Shown: positions 43,376 to 52,169 of the stretch, piece by piece
Position numbering within the stretch: the stretch's first letter is position 1
Layout: the number at the start of each line of letters is the position of its first letter
NCBI RefSeq assembly: GCF_001700505.1
Contig: NZ_MAPV01000031.1
Span: 49,412-113,411 of the forward strand
Length of the DNA stretch: 64,000 nucleotides
Source: Streptomyces mutomycini
Lineage (GTDB): Bacteria > Actinomycetota > Actinomycetes > Streptomycetales > Streptomycetaceae
Direction of reading: 5' to 3'
Made by a program: the position numbers and the translations under genes
The notes under the pieces: model-generated
The model's database searches: none
The model's input: only the letters and a program-made list of their open reading frames with translations
What the model was told of the DNA's origin: nothing

Positions 43376-44131
43376 TTGCAGAATCCCTGTGTTCCCGCCA
43401 TCGAGGTGGCGGACCTGACTCAGCGCTTCGGCGCCGTGCTCGCCGTCGACCGGCTCAGCCTGAGCATTCCGCCGGGAATGTTCTACGGCGTCGTGGGCCC
43501 CAACGGCGCTGGCAAGACCACCGTCCTGACGGCCATGTGCGGGCTGCGCCGTCCGACTGCGGGCACGGTCAGGGTCGCCGGTCATGATCTGCGCACCGCG
43601 CGGGAGGCCGCGCTCGCGCAGCTCGGCGTCATGATGGACGGGCTGTCCTTGCCCGAACGGCTGACCGCCGGCGAGGTCCTGCGCTACAGCGCGGGGCTAC
43701 GCGGTCTGGAAGGCGGCTGGCGGGCGCGGGCGGGCGACCTGCTGGAGATCCTCGGACTCGACGCGGTTCCCCACACGCTGATCGTGGAGTACTCCACAGG
43801 CATGCGCAAGAAGATCAATCTTGCGCTGGCGCTGCTGCACCGGCCCCGGGTCCTCGTACTGGACGAGCCGTTCGAGGCGATCGACCCGGTCTCGGCCCAC
43901 TCCATCGAGCAGGTGCTCAGACAGTACGTCGACGCCGGCGGCACGGTGGTCCTGTCGAGCCACATGATGGACTTCGTCGAGCGCAATTGCCGCCGGGTGG
44001 CAGTGGTGGTCGATGGCCGGGTGCTGGTCGAGGGGCCGGTGGAGCAGGTGGCCGCGGGCTCGACGCTGAACGAGCGGTTCGTCGAGCTGGTGGGCGCCGA
44101 ACCCGTGCGGCCGCTGGAGTGGCTGGCGTGA
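43376..44131 (+). CDS. ABC transporter ATP-binding protein
   Basis: 251 residues from TTG 43376, five bases after GAGGAA. Walker A GPNGAGKTT (41-49), Q-loop region LGVMMDGLSLPERLTAGE, signature EYSTGMRKKINLALAL, Walker B RVLVLDEPFEAIDPVS and the H-loop VVLSSHMMDF are all intact. It belongs to the exporter group that pairs with one multi-spanning permease, encoded by the next gene with a four-base overlap. Sequence resembles the CcmA/DrrA-like class. It powers export of an unknown compound. Confidence 0.93.
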   Translation: MQNPCVPAIEVADLTQRFGAVLAVDRLSLSIPPGMFYGVVGPNGAGKTTVLTAMCGLRRPTAGTVRVAGHDLRTAREAALAQLGVMMDGLSLPERLTAGEVLRYSAGLRGLEGGWRARAGDLLEILGLDAVPHTLIVEYSTGMRKKINLALALLHRPRVLVLDEPFEAIDPVSAHSIEQVLRQYVDAGGTVVLSSHMMDFVERNCRRVAVVVDGRVLVEGPVEQVAAGSTLNERFVELVGAEPVRPLEWLA

Positions 44132-45780
44132 CCCGCGCCTTGTTCGCGCTCAAGCTGGGTCTGTTCCGCAACGGCCCGCACAACGAGCGCGTCTTCTGCC
44201 TGGTCACCGGACTGATCCTGGCCGCCCTGGTGATCTCGGGCGCGTCCCTGACGGCCCATGGCGTGATCCACGAGGACTGGATCGCCGTGGCGCTCACGGT
44301 GTGGGGTGGCATGTGGCTGTTCGGGCCGCTGGCCCAGCCTCGCCATGATCCGTCAGTCATTTCCCGCGAGTGGTTGCGCGGTTGTCCGCTGCGGTCGTGG
44401 CGGCTGGCGCGGGCGCTGTCGTGGACCGAACTGCTGGCCATCGGCCCGCTGATCACGCTGGCGTGCCTGTCGTCGCTGGTGGTGCTCGCCGCGCCGGGTG
44501 GCACGACGGCGGTGGCGGCCGCCATGGCCGCGGTGGCGGCCCAGCTGTATCTGCTCGTCTGGGCGGGCAAGACGGTGGCGGCACTGGTGGCCTGGCTGCT
44601 GCAGACCCGGGCCGGGATGACGCTGGCCGCCGTACAGACCGCGATCATGCTCGCGCTGTCCTTCGCCGGATGGGTACCAGTCGCGGCCTGGTTGCTGCCT
44701 CGTCCCGGCGAGGGGGACATAGCCCTGGTCACCCCCACGGCCGGGCGACTGCCCGAGCCGATGACCGACGTGCTCGCCGCATCGCCCACCGGTTGGGGGT
44801 ACGGCGCGGCACTCGCCGCCCGCGACGGCGCCGGGGCGGGACCGGTCCTGCTGCCACTGGCGGCACTGCTGACCTTGGGCGCCCTGTTGCAGCTGTGCTG
44901 GATCGCGCTGACGGTTCGCGCCCTGCGCCGGCCGCCTCGCCGGGCGAGTTCGCGGCGGCCCGCCGTACCGGGACGTGGGTTGTCCTTGCCGTTCACGACG
45001 CCGCAGGTGGCCGCGGTCGTCTCGCGAGAGCTGGTCACCTGGCTGCGTGACCCGGCCCGCGGCGTTGAGCTGCGCAGCGCCTGGCTGACACCGCTCCTGA
45101 TGGCGCTCATCATCGCCTCCACCGACTGGAGCTGGGCGCTGCCCCTGGCGGGCCCCGCAGCAGCCGTGTTCGGCGCGATGATCGCGATCAACACCTACGC
45201 CTTGGACGGCACGGCCCTGTGGCAGCTCCTCACCACACCGGGCGCAATCAAGGCCGACGTGCGCGGGCGGATGGTGGCGTGGGCGCTGATGTTCGGCCTG
45301 CCGTCCATCGCGCTTGCGGCCGTGCTGTGGGCCGCGACCGGTTCCCCCTTGGGAGGTGCCGCCGTCGGCGGTGCCATCACCGCGGCTGCGGCGGGCTGCG
45401 CCGGGGCACCGCTGCTCGCGCTCGTGATGCCGGCCGTCGGCACCGACGCCCGCGATCGCATCCACCCGGGGCAGCAGGCGGGCGATCCAACGGGCGGACA
45501 GATGACGATCTTCCCAGTGGCCCTGCTGGCCGCGATCCTGCCCGGCGTCATCGGCGGTCCGTGGTGGGGGAGCGTCCTCTTCGCCGTCCTCCTGGCGGCT
45601 GTCGTCCTGGGCGTGATACCCGCGCTCACCGTGCGCCTGCTCCAGCAGCGCGGCACTGGCCTGCTGGAGGCGATGGCCACCCGCGACACCGCGTTCCTGC
45701 ACGCATCCGCCCGGACGAAGAGCTCACTCAACCGGCCATCGGACACTCTCTGTCACAGTCGGTCCGGAGCGACTCCATGA
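44128..45780 (+). CDS. ABC transporter permease
   Basis: 550 residues from GTG 44128, overlapping the ATPase stop (GTGA). About twelve hydrophobic helices are visible, for example FCLVTGLILAALVISGASL, LLAIGPLITLACLSSLVVL, FPVALLAAILPGVIG and VLFAVLLAAVVLGVIPAL. A cytoplasmic loop of basic residues (RRPPRRASSRRPAVPG) separates two halves. It is the membrane partner of the ATPase at 43376. Substrate unknown. The last 40 residues are polar. Confidence 0.9.
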   Translation: MTRALFALKLGLFRNGPHNERVFCLVTGLILAALVISGASLTAHGVIHEDWIAVALTVWGGMWLFGPLAQPRHDPSVISREWLRGCPLRSWRLARALSWTELLAIGPLITLACLSSLVVLAAPGGTTAVAAAMAAVAAQLYLLVWAGKTVAALVAWLLQTRAGMTLAAVQTAIMLALSFAGWVPVAAWLLPRPGEGDIALVTPTAGRLPEPMTDVLAASPTGWGYGAALAARDGAGAGPVLLPLAALLTLGALLQLCWIALTVRALRRPPRRASSRRPAVPGRGLSLPFTTPQVAAVVSRELVTWLRDPARGVELRSAWLTPLLMALIIASTDWSWALPLAGPAAAVFGAMIAINTYALDGTALWQLLTTPGAIKADVRGRMVAWALMFGLPSIALAAVLWAATGSPLGGAAVGGAITAAAAGCAGAPLLALVMPAVGTDARDRIHPGQQAGDPTGGQMTIFPVALLAAILPGVIGGPWWGSVLFAVLLAAVVLGVIPALTVRLLQQRGTGLLEAMATRDTAFLHASARTKSSLNRPSDTLCHSRSGATP

Positions 45781-46280
45781 GTTGCACCGGCGCGCGTAGG
45801 AGTCGCTCTCCAGGTACGCGGTGCGGGCGGTGCCGGTCTTCGCGGCCGGGACGGCGGGGCGCCGTCCGCCCTTGCTGCCCTTGGCCTCACGGCGCGTAGC
45901 CGTCGTAGGTCAGCTCGCGCAGGGTCTGCCGGCGCCGGCCACCGCCGGCAGCACCCCGGACGCGGCGCCGAGCAGCATCGTCGAACGGTGCGATCTCCGG
46001 CGCCCCAGCCATGTGCCGACCAGCGTCCCCACTGCGACAAGAATCAGCCCCTGGTATTGGCCGGGGCTGTTTCCCTCCGGACAGGGCGAGTCGGTCGCTT
46101 TCGCAGCTCCGGCCCAGCTGCATGTGTCCGGCCCGGTCCCCGGGCCGGTGGTGTGAAGGGGCCAACGGGCATCGCCCGACGAGGCTGTCGTGAGTAGGAC
46201 GGTGATGGCGGGGGCATGCCAGGATGATCGGGTCCTGATCACGAGCAGCTCGTGATCAGCACACCATGGGGAGGACCGCA
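45781..46280. other. 500 bases without a firm gene
   Basis: On the minus strand 46165 to 45910 a frame ends QGLILVAVGTLVGTWLGRRR SHRSTMLLGAASGVLPAVAG, a membrane-helix-like scrap with no good start. The rest is empty. The region should include the LanC-like gene's promoter, which I could not identify. Confidence 0.35.
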
Positions 46281-46364
46281 GTGCTTGTTTCTGAACCGGA
46301 AAATCGCTCGATCCGGGTCTCGGGCGGCCAGACGATGGTGGAACGCCAGGACGATGATCAGTAG
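46281..46364 (+). CDS. 27-residue ORF overlapping the LanC-like gene
   Basis: GTG 46281 is preceded by GGGGAGGA at 46268-46275, one of the best ribosome-binding sites in this area. The peptide reads VLVSEPENRSIRVSGGQTMV ERQDDDQ and its TAG lies 11 bases inside the LanC-like gene, whose own ATG (46354) has only a weak site. This geometry suggests translational coupling. It lacks Cys and has few Ser/Thr at its end, so it does not look like a lanthipeptide precursor. It may be a leader ORF or a remnant. Confidence 0.4.
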   Translation: MLVSEPENRSIRVSGGQTMVERQDDDQ

Positions 46365-47595
46365 TGCGCCGCATGACGCGGAGTCGCTTGCCGTCGGAGC
46401 TCTTCAGTGGCTGCTGAAGGCTGCCCGAGGCACCGACAACGGTTTGGCCTGGTCAGAAACCCCCGCCGTCGAGCACACCACACCAGATGTGTACAGGGGG
46501 ACTTCGGGAGTGCTGCCGGCCCTCCTCGACGCATGGCGGTACTTCGGCGATGACCGCTACGCGGACGCGGCCTTGCGTGGTGCACGCAGCGTCGCTGAAG
46601 CGGTCGACAACTGGGAGGACAGCGGTCTGTACACGGGGGTGGCCGGGATGGCCGTCGCGCTGCGGGGGGTGCACCGCGTGCTTGGCGACACCGCGGCGGG
46701 GGCGTCGGCAGACCATGCTCTGGACGTCCTGCGGTCCCGTTTCGACGGCGCAGGGTGGAACGACTACTACGAACTCCTCGCCGGCAACGCCGGCATCGCT
46801 CTCGCCGCGTTGGAGTGCGGCGATCTCGATCTGGCCCAACGGGCCGTCGACCGCTACGCGCGCACTGCCGAACCCACCGCCGCCGGCGTTCACTGGGAGA
46901 TCCGGGCCGGTGCCGTCCCGCGCTTGCACCACATGGCGCACGGCACCCTCGGCATCGTCCACGCGCTCGCCGCAGTGGGCCGGGCCGCCGACCGTCCCGA
47001 CCTCGTGGACCTAGCCTCGGCAGGAGCCGCCGATGTCGTCTCCCGCAACGAGGCACGCCCGGACGGCTTCCTCGTACCGCACTCCGACCCGCAGCAGCAA
47101 CACGAGAAGATCGAACGCCACAACTACGGCTGGTGCCACGGCACCGCCGGCGACGCCCAGGTGTTCCGCCTGCTGAGCCACGTCCTGGCCGACGACCCGG
47201 CCTGGCCCGCCCTCGTCGAACGCTGTTGGCGCACTGTCGTCAATTCCGGCGTCCCACGACGGATCCGCCCCGGCTTCTGGGACAACAACGGCCGCTGCTG
47301 CGGCACCGCCGGCGTCCTCGCCCTCGCCTGCGACCGCCAAGTTGAACACGGCGACGGGAGAGACTTCGCCGACGTCCTCGTCGCCGACCTCGCGGCCCGC
47401 GCGACGACCGACGGCGACGGCGTCCGTTGGTCGAACTTCGAACACCGCGAGACGCCCAGTGATCTTGCCCCCGCAACCGGCTGGGCCATGGGAAACGCGG
47501 GCATCATCCGGGAGCTCCTTCGCCACGCCCGCATCACCGCGAACCGCGACCCGGGGTATGCCGTCCCCTTCCCGGACCACCCGCCCACTGGCTGA
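46354..47595 (+). CDS. stand-alone LanC-like cyclase with a Cys-Cys-Gly zinc site
   Basis: 413 residues from ATG 46354. It shows the alpha/alpha toroid repeats of lanthionine cyclases: VYRGTSGVLPALLDA, GLYTGVAGMAVALRGVH, MAHGTLGIVHAL (His196), HNYGWCHGTAGDAQVFRLL (Cys261), NGRCCGTAGVLALAC (Cys315, Cys316) and GWAMGNAGIIREL. LanC proteins bind zinc through Cys, Cys and His (CHG motif). Here the His is replaced by Cys, the CCG site known from the promiscuous ProcM-like LanM group. No dehydratase (LanB/LanM) or precursor peptide is near. Function may be cyclisation in trans or something outside lanthipeptides. Confidence 0.88.
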   Translation: MISSAPHDAESLAVGALQWLLKAARGTDNGLAWSETPAVEHTTPDVYRGTSGVLPALLDAWRYFGDDRYADAALRGARSVAEAVDNWEDSGLYTGVAGMAVALRGVHRVLGDTAAGASADHALDVLRSRFDGAGWNDYYELLAGNAGIALAALECGDLDLAQRAVDRYARTAEPTAAGVHWEIRAGAVPRLHHMAHGTLGIVHALAAVGRAADRPDLVDLASAGAADVVSRNEARPDGFLVPHSDPQQQHEKIERHNYGWCHGTAGDAQVFRLLSHVLADDPAWPALVERCWRTVVNSGVPRRIRPGFWDNNGRCCGTAGVLALACDRQVEHGDGRDFADVLVADLAARATTDGDGVRWSNFEHRETPSDLAPATGWAMGNAGIIRELLRHARITANRDPGYAVPFPDHPPTG

Positions 47596-47691
47596 GTGCT
47601 GATTGCTGCGGGACACCGGCCGACGTGGGTGCCGGGGGTGTGCCTCGAAGCCGGGGGTAGGAGGTGAGTACAGCGGAGTGAGGGAGGGCCG

Positions 47692-48132
47692 ATGGCGAAG
47701 GACACGTCGCTGCGTGCGATGGGATGGGCGCAATCGTTTCCGGTGGCACAAGGGGTGCGGGCGGGCCGTCGGTGGACGCGGGAGCACCTGGCGTCCCTGG
47801 AGTGGACCGAGGACGCCCCCGAAATGGTTGACGCGATACTGCTCAGTGTCTCCGAGCTGATCACCAACGCGCACGTGCACGCGCACAGCGACGCCCAACT
47901 GGTTCTCACCTGGGACAGCCACTGCCTGCACGTGAGTGTCCACGACTCCGACCCCGTGCCCCCGGCCAAGCGGCCCGAAGACCTCACGACGACCGGGGGG
48001 CGCGGCCTGGCCATCGTCGACGCGCTCGCCGACGGCTGGGCCACACATCCGCAGGCGTCGGGCAAGACCGTCACCGCGTGCTTCGTACCACCCGGCGCTC
48101 CGAAGCCTCGGCACGGTGGGGACATCAGCTGA
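47692..48132 (+). CDS. HATPase_c anti-sigma-type regulatory kinase
   Basis: 146 residues from ATG 47692, with GGGAGG just upstream. The fold is that of RsbW/SpoIIAB ATPases: the N box VDAILLSVSELITNAHVHAH, G1 box VSVHDSDPVPP, and G2 TTGGRGLAIVDALADGWATH followed by GKTVTACFVPP. Streptomyces carry dozens of such proteins, which bind sigma factors or phosphorylate STAS partners. No partner gene adjoins it; the STAS protein at 18965 is one possible partner but is far away. Confidence 0.9.
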   Translation: MAKDTSLRAMGWAQSFPVAQGVRAGRRWTREHLASLEWTEDAPEMVDAILLSVSELITNAHVHAHSDAQLVLTWDSHCLHVSVHDSDPVPPAKRPEDLTTTGGRGLAIVDALADGWATHPQASGKTVTACFVPPGAPKPRHGGDIS

Positions 48133-48194
48133 CTTCCGGACGGACGTTGCCCGCCAGGCACTCCGTGAGTACGCAGCCTCACCCGGGCCGCGGT

Positions 48195-48226
48195 AGCGGC
48201 GTCCGATGGGCAGGCCGGACGCCGCT
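48195..48226. terminator. bidirectional hairpin terminator
   Basis: A perfect 11-bp stem (AGCGGCGTCCG with CGGACGCCGCT) and a ten-base loop lie between the convergent HATPase and ECF sigma genes. Confidence 0.82.
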
Positions 48227-48324
48227 GCCGCTCAACTCAGGCCGGTGGCGCTCGCAGGCCGTCAGGGCGACAGGCACGGCGCGGGTCACGAGCACGGGAA
48301 GGGTCGGCCGATACACGGGCGTGA

Positions 48325-49578
48325 TCAGTTCTGCACTGAGGTGAGGCGCATGGCGCGGGCGGTGAGGTGGCGTCGCTCCGTTGCTCCGACGGCGCGTCGG
48401 GCGGCGTCGCGGTAGCCCTCCGCGGCCGCGGTGTGGTCGCCGAGCAACTCCAGGAGATGAGCGCGGGTGGCAAGCAGACGGTGGTGGCCTGCCATCTTCT
48501 TGTCACGTTCCAGGGCGGCGAGCAGTTCCAGTCCGGCGGCCGCCCCGTGCACCATGGCGACGGCTACCGCGCGGTTGAGGGTGACGATCGGATTCGGCGC
48601 GGCCTGCTCCAGGAGTCCGTACAGCGCGAGGATCTGCGGCCAGTCCGTGGCCTCCACGTGCTCGGCCTCGTCATGGACGGCGGCGATAGCCGCCTGCAGC
48701 TGGTATGGGCCGACCTGTCCTTGGGGCAGGGTCTCGGTGAGCAGGGCGATACCCTCGGCGATGAGCTGTCGGTCCCACCGGCCGCGATCCTGCTCGGCCA
48801 GCGGCACCAGGTCTCCGCCGGGCCCGGTGCGGGCCGGCCGACGCGCGTCGGTGAGCAGCATCAGCGCGAGCAGCCCGGCCGTTTCGCGGTCGTCGGGCAG
48901 CAGACGATGCAGCCAGCGGGTGAGACGGATCGACTCGGTGGACAGTGCCGGCGCGGTCAGGTCGCTGCGGTCCGTCGTGGCGTAGCCCTCGTTGAAGATC
49001 AGATACAGCACGTGCAGCACTGCCTGCAGGCGTTCGGCGCGGTCCGCCGCGTCCGGCATGCTCAGTGGCGCTGCGGAGGATTTGATGGTCTGTTTGGCCC
49101 GGCTGATGCGCTGGGCCATGGTCGGCTCGGGAACCAGGAACGCCGCAGCGATCTGAGTGGTGGTCAGGCCGCCGACCGCGCGCAGGGTCAGCGCGATGCG
49201 GCTCGACGGGGACAGCGCCGGGTGGCAGCACAGGAAGAGCAGCGCGAGGGAGTCATCCCGGTCTGCGGCCGGTTCGGCGTCGGCGGCGTGGCTCAGCAGC
49301 TCTGCCTGCGGGGTCGCCAGGGCGATCCGGTCCTCACGGCGCCGGCGGGCCTGCTCACTGCGCACGTGGTCCACCAGCTTGCGGGAGGCGACGGTGACCA
49401 GCCATCCCCGGGGATTGTCCGGCGTTCCCTCTGCGGGCCACTGGAGGGCGGCCGCGAGCAGTGCCTCCTGCACGGCGTCCTCGCACGCGTCGAAGGCGCC
49501 GTGGCGGCGGACCAGCGCGCCGAGGACCTGCGGCGCCAGCTCGCGCAGCAGGTCCTCGACGCAACGTTGCACGCTCAC
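48325..49578 (-). CDS. ECF42-type RNA polymerase sigma factor
   Basis: 417 residues from GTG 49578, overlapping the YCII gene stop by four bases. Region 2 is VEDLLRELAPQVLGALVRRH, CEDAVQEALLAAALQWP and NPRGWLVTVASRKLVDHVRS E. Region 4 is TLRAVGGLTTTQIAAAFLVP EPTMAQRISRAKQTIK. The long C-terminal extension begins LHVLYLIFNEGY, the DUF6596 hallmark, and continues as TPR-like helices. ECF42 factors are encoded beside YCII (DGPF) proteins and have no anti-sigma factor; the extension is thought to control activity. Both points hold here. Confidence 0.93.
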   Translation of the reverse strand: MSVQRCVEDLLRELAPQVLGALVRRHGAFDACEDAVQEALLAAALQWPAEGTPDNPRGWLVTVASRKLVDHVRSEQARRRREDRIALATPQAELLSHAADAEPAADRDDSLALLFLCCHPALSPSSRIALTLRAVGGLTTTQIAAAFLVPEPTMAQRISRAKQTIKSSAAPLSMPDAADRAERLQAVLHVLYLIFNEGYATTDRSDLTAPALSTESIRLTRWLHRLLPDDRETAGLLALMLLTDARRPARTGPGGDLVPLAEQDRGRWDRQLIAEGIALLTETLPQGQVGPYQLQAAIAAVHDEAEHVEATDWPQILALYGLLEQAAPNPIVTLNRAVAVAMVHGAAAGLELLAALERDKKMAGHHRLLATRAHLLELLGDHTAAAEGYRDAARRAVGATERRHLTARAMRLTSVQN

Positions 49579-49934
49579 ACGTCCGCAGACTCGTGCAGGA
49601 CCGGCCACAGCTCGACCGGGCTCTCGGAGGCGAACGGCATGTCCGCCGCGATCTGCTGTGCACGCTCCTGGCTTTCGCAGTCGAACAGGTAGAAGCTGGC
49701 GATGTACTCCTTGGTCTCCAGATACGGCCCGTCTGTGACCGCCGGAGCCCCGTCCTCGCGGCGCACCAGCTTGGCGTTGACCGCGTCCGCCAGGCCGTAG
49801 GCCCCCAGGAGCTCCCCACTCTCGCGGTACTTCTTGTTGAACGCCTCCTGCTTGGCGATGGCCTCGGGCCACGCCTCGGCCGGGAATGAGTCCCACTTCT
49901 CCTGGTTGCCGTAGATCATCGCGATGTACTTCAT
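49575..49934 (-). CDS. YCII/DGPF-domain protein, ECF42 partner
   Basis: 119 residues from ATG 49934 (MKYIAMIYGNQEKWDSFPAE). The YCII core is complete: AFNKKYRESGELLGAYGLAD, APAVTDGPYLETKEYIASFY (with the DGPY variant of DGPF), and LFDCESQERAQQIAADMP. It overlaps the sigma factor start by GTGA, so the two are co-translated. The domain resembles muconolactone isomerase-like dimers with a His/Asp pair in other members; its role with ECF42 is unknown, although it is commonly the regulon target. Confidence 0.9.
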   Translation of the reverse strand: MKYIAMIYGNQEKWDSFPAEAWPEAIAKQEAFNKKYRESGELLGAYGLADAVNAKLVRREDGAPAVTDGPYLETKEYIASFYLFDCESQERAQQIAADMPFASESPVELWPVLHESADV

Positions 49935-50373
49935 CTCCGGTGTCCTCCCGGTTCTGCGTGCCCCGTCGGCGCGCTGTCACCCCTCAGTCGGAGCGGGCAC
50001 CGGGCCCTCGACATCCGGCGACAAACTTTCTTCGACTTTTCTTCCGCGTCACCGGAGGCAGGTCTGAGCGCCCCCGAGCAGCTACGGATATCAACCTACG
50101 GTCTCACCCTCCACGGGACGCATCGGCCCGGGGCTGCCCCCCACCCACCGAGTGGAGCCGCGGCTCGGACGGCCGACAGGGCGACAACGTCGCCGACCGC
50201 TGACGTTCCCAGGGCGCCAGCACCGCCGACCGCATGCGGCCCGTCTGCGGACACGGTGCCGTGGACCACGTCCAACTGCGCATCGGCAAACGGCACTTCG
50301 CGCAAGCCTGTCCCTACGCCAACCCCCGAAGAACATCAGGAGCCGACCACTAAGCTTGCCGAGGAGGTGTTGC
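49935..50373. other. no gene supported
   Basis: About 440 bases. Frames on both strands are short. A plus-strand scrap (DHVQLRIGKRHFAQACPYAN) near 50262-50320 looks like the tail of a lost gene. Confidence 0.35.
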
Positions 50374-50778
50374 GTGTCCTGGCCATCTGTGATCATTCTC
50401 GTCGCCGCGGACCGGCGCCCGTGTCTTGAGAGGCAGATCCGTTCCTTCGGGCTCACTCCGGACCTCTTCACGGGCGACGAAAGGCTGCACCGGCACGGGT
50501 ACTCGTACTGCATCGACCTCTCGGGTGGAATCCTGGCGGACTACGAACCCGAAGAGCTCGAGCAGGTGACGAGCCGGATCGGTGAACCGTACGCGGTCTA
50601 CGTGTCGTGCCAGTCCATGGACGCGGCGCGGGCCCTTCTCCGCGACGTCCTGCCCGGTGTCGACGGACTGCTCGACACCAACCACTACGAGATCCTCCGG
50701 GCCGGCGAGTTCCTCACGCTGATAAACCGTCACCCCGAATGGGACTGGCGTCGCCGACCCAGCACAGACCTCAGCTGA
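50374..50778 (+). CDS. small cytoplasmic protein, function unknown
   Basis: 134 residues from GTG 50374, six bases after GAGGAGG. The product starts VSWPSVIILVAADRRPCLER and contains LHRHGYSYCIDLSGGILADY EPEELEQVTSRIGEP and VYVSCQSMDAARALLRDVLP. This suggests a compact alpha/beta protein without export signal. Size, solitary position and composition recall immunity-like proteins of Streptomyces, but no motif confirms that. Family not recognised. Confidence 0.7.
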   Translation: MSWPSVIILVAADRRPCLERQIRSFGLTPDLFTGDERLHRHGYSYCIDLSGGILADYEPEELEQVTSRIGEPYAVYVSCQSMDAARALLRDVLPGVDGLLDTNHYEILRAGEFLTLINRHPEWDWRRRPSTDLS

Positions 50779-50856
50779 ACCGGCTGACCCGGCGACAGGG
50801 GTGGTTCTGCAGCAGTTGCACGAGCACCACTCACGGGTCCGCAGGCTTGGAGGGCG

Positions 50857-51780
50857 TCAGCCGTCCTCGACACCGAAGGTGCCCGAGTCGCGCGGGACTT
50901 GGGCGTTCACCACGGTGGGCGGTGGTGGAGTCATGGCCCAGCGGATCGCGGCGGTGAGTGCCCGTCCTGTCGGGGCCATGCAGGCTTCCGCGATGCCGGA
51001 CAGCTGAGGGAGCTCCAGTGACGTACGGGCCCACCGGGGGAGAGAGGCTACGCAGTTCGCGGCGAGCAACGCGTAAGGGGCACGGGCAGCCCAGGGCAGG
51101 GGCGGGTGGAGCAGAATGAAGCGTGCGGCCTCGCGTGCCTCCTCCGTGGGGCGCAGCTCACCCCGGTAGGTCCCGAGGCTGGCGGCCAGTTGTTTCCGAT
51201 TGCGTGGAGGATCGGTGACGCCCAGCGCTTCCGCCACTCGTGCCGTGTCGGCGATGTAGCCGTCGTATCCGGCCGGGTCGAGCGGTGCCTCTCCGTATCG
51301 CTGGTGGGCGAGCAGGAAACTCTCGACCTCAGCCACGTGCACCCAGCCGAGGAGGTGCGGATCAGCGGCGTCGTAGGACTCTCCGGACGAAGTCGTTCCG
51401 CGCACCCGGCCATGTACGGCACGCACTTGGTCGACCGCCTGCTGTGCGTCGTCCGCTGCTCCGTAGGTGGTTACGGCGAGGAACGTACTGGTGCGTTGGA
51501 GGCGTCCCCAGGGATCACCGCGGTAACCGGAATGAGCCGCCACGGCAGCCATTGCCAACGGGTGCAAGGACTGGAGGAGGAGCGCCCGAAGTCCACCGAT
51601 GAACATGGACGCATCGCCGTGGACAGTCCGAATCGGCCGGTCGGGACCGAACCACCGTGGGCCAGGTCTTCCGTGGATACGGGCGCGGTTCTCCAACCCT
51701 GCGGGACCGGCGACCCGGGTGAAGATCGCACTGCCCAGCCGCTCCCGCAGGCCGGATGCGGCACGCGTGGACGAGTCCAT
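50857..51780 (-). CDS. DUF2236 (MpaB/Lcp-like) oxygenase-family protein
   Basis: 307 residues from ATG 51780. The DUF2236 pattern is clear: GPAGLENRARIHGRPGPRWF GPDRPIRTVHGDASMFIGGL RALLLQSLHPLAMAAVAAHS, then DPWGRLQRTSTFLAVTTYG, LLGWVHVAEVESFLLAHQRY G, and a C-terminal helical bundle. Relatives include latex-clearing protein and fungal MpaB, haem-dependent oxygenases; the conserved His of LQSLHP and Arg of GRLQRT fit that family. No signal peptide. Substrate unknown. Confidence 0.88.
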   Translation of the reverse strand: MDSSTRAASGLRERLGSAIFTRVAGPAGLENRARIHGRPGPRWFGPDRPIRTVHGDASMFIGGLRALLLQSLHPLAMAAVAAHSGYRGDPWGRLQRTSTFLAVTTYGAADDAQQAVDQVRAVHGRVRGTTSSGESYDAADPHLLGWVHVAEVESFLLAHQRYGEAPLDPAGYDGYIADTARVAEALGVTDPPRNRKQLAASLGTYRGELRPTEEAREAARFILLHPPLPWAARAPYALLAANCVASLPRWARTSLELPQLSGIAEACMAPTGRALTAAIRWAMTPPPPTVVNAQVPRDSGTFGVEDG

Positions 51781-52169
51781 AAGGCCAGTATGCGCTCACG
51801 GCCGCCCCGTGGCCCTACCCCTCCGGGCGGCGGCGGGAGCATTCGGCACCCGGTGTCAAGGACGAGTGCGCCTCAACACCATCAGTCAGCTGTGGCTACG
51901 CTACGTAACGCCCGCTGCGCGGGGCTGTAGAGGGTCGGTCCGACGAGATTCCGCGCGTGGCGACGGGCCGCACCTGCGGTGGTCCACGACACGACGAGGC
52001 CCTGCCGCGCTCTCGGCGCGGCCTCGTCACACCGTGCACAGCAGTAGCCCCGGGCCCGTGTTCGTCACCCGCTTTACTCTGCCGTACCGCCCTGCGGCTA
52101 GTTTGTGTGCAGGACAGGTACGCGGGCCCGTGGCGGCAGAGGTGCACGGGGAACGGGAGGTCGGGAAGA
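51781..52169. other. intergenic, no gene seen
   Basis: 389 bases between the divergent oxygenase and kinase genes. TAGTTT at 52099-52104 could be the kinase -10, with no convincing -35. Confidence 0.4.

Noticed and set aside
46281..46364. Lanthipeptide precursor upstream of the LanC-like gene
   Set aside because: The 27-residue peptide has no cysteine and no Ser/Thr-Cys core; the rest of the upstream 500 bases has no candidate either.
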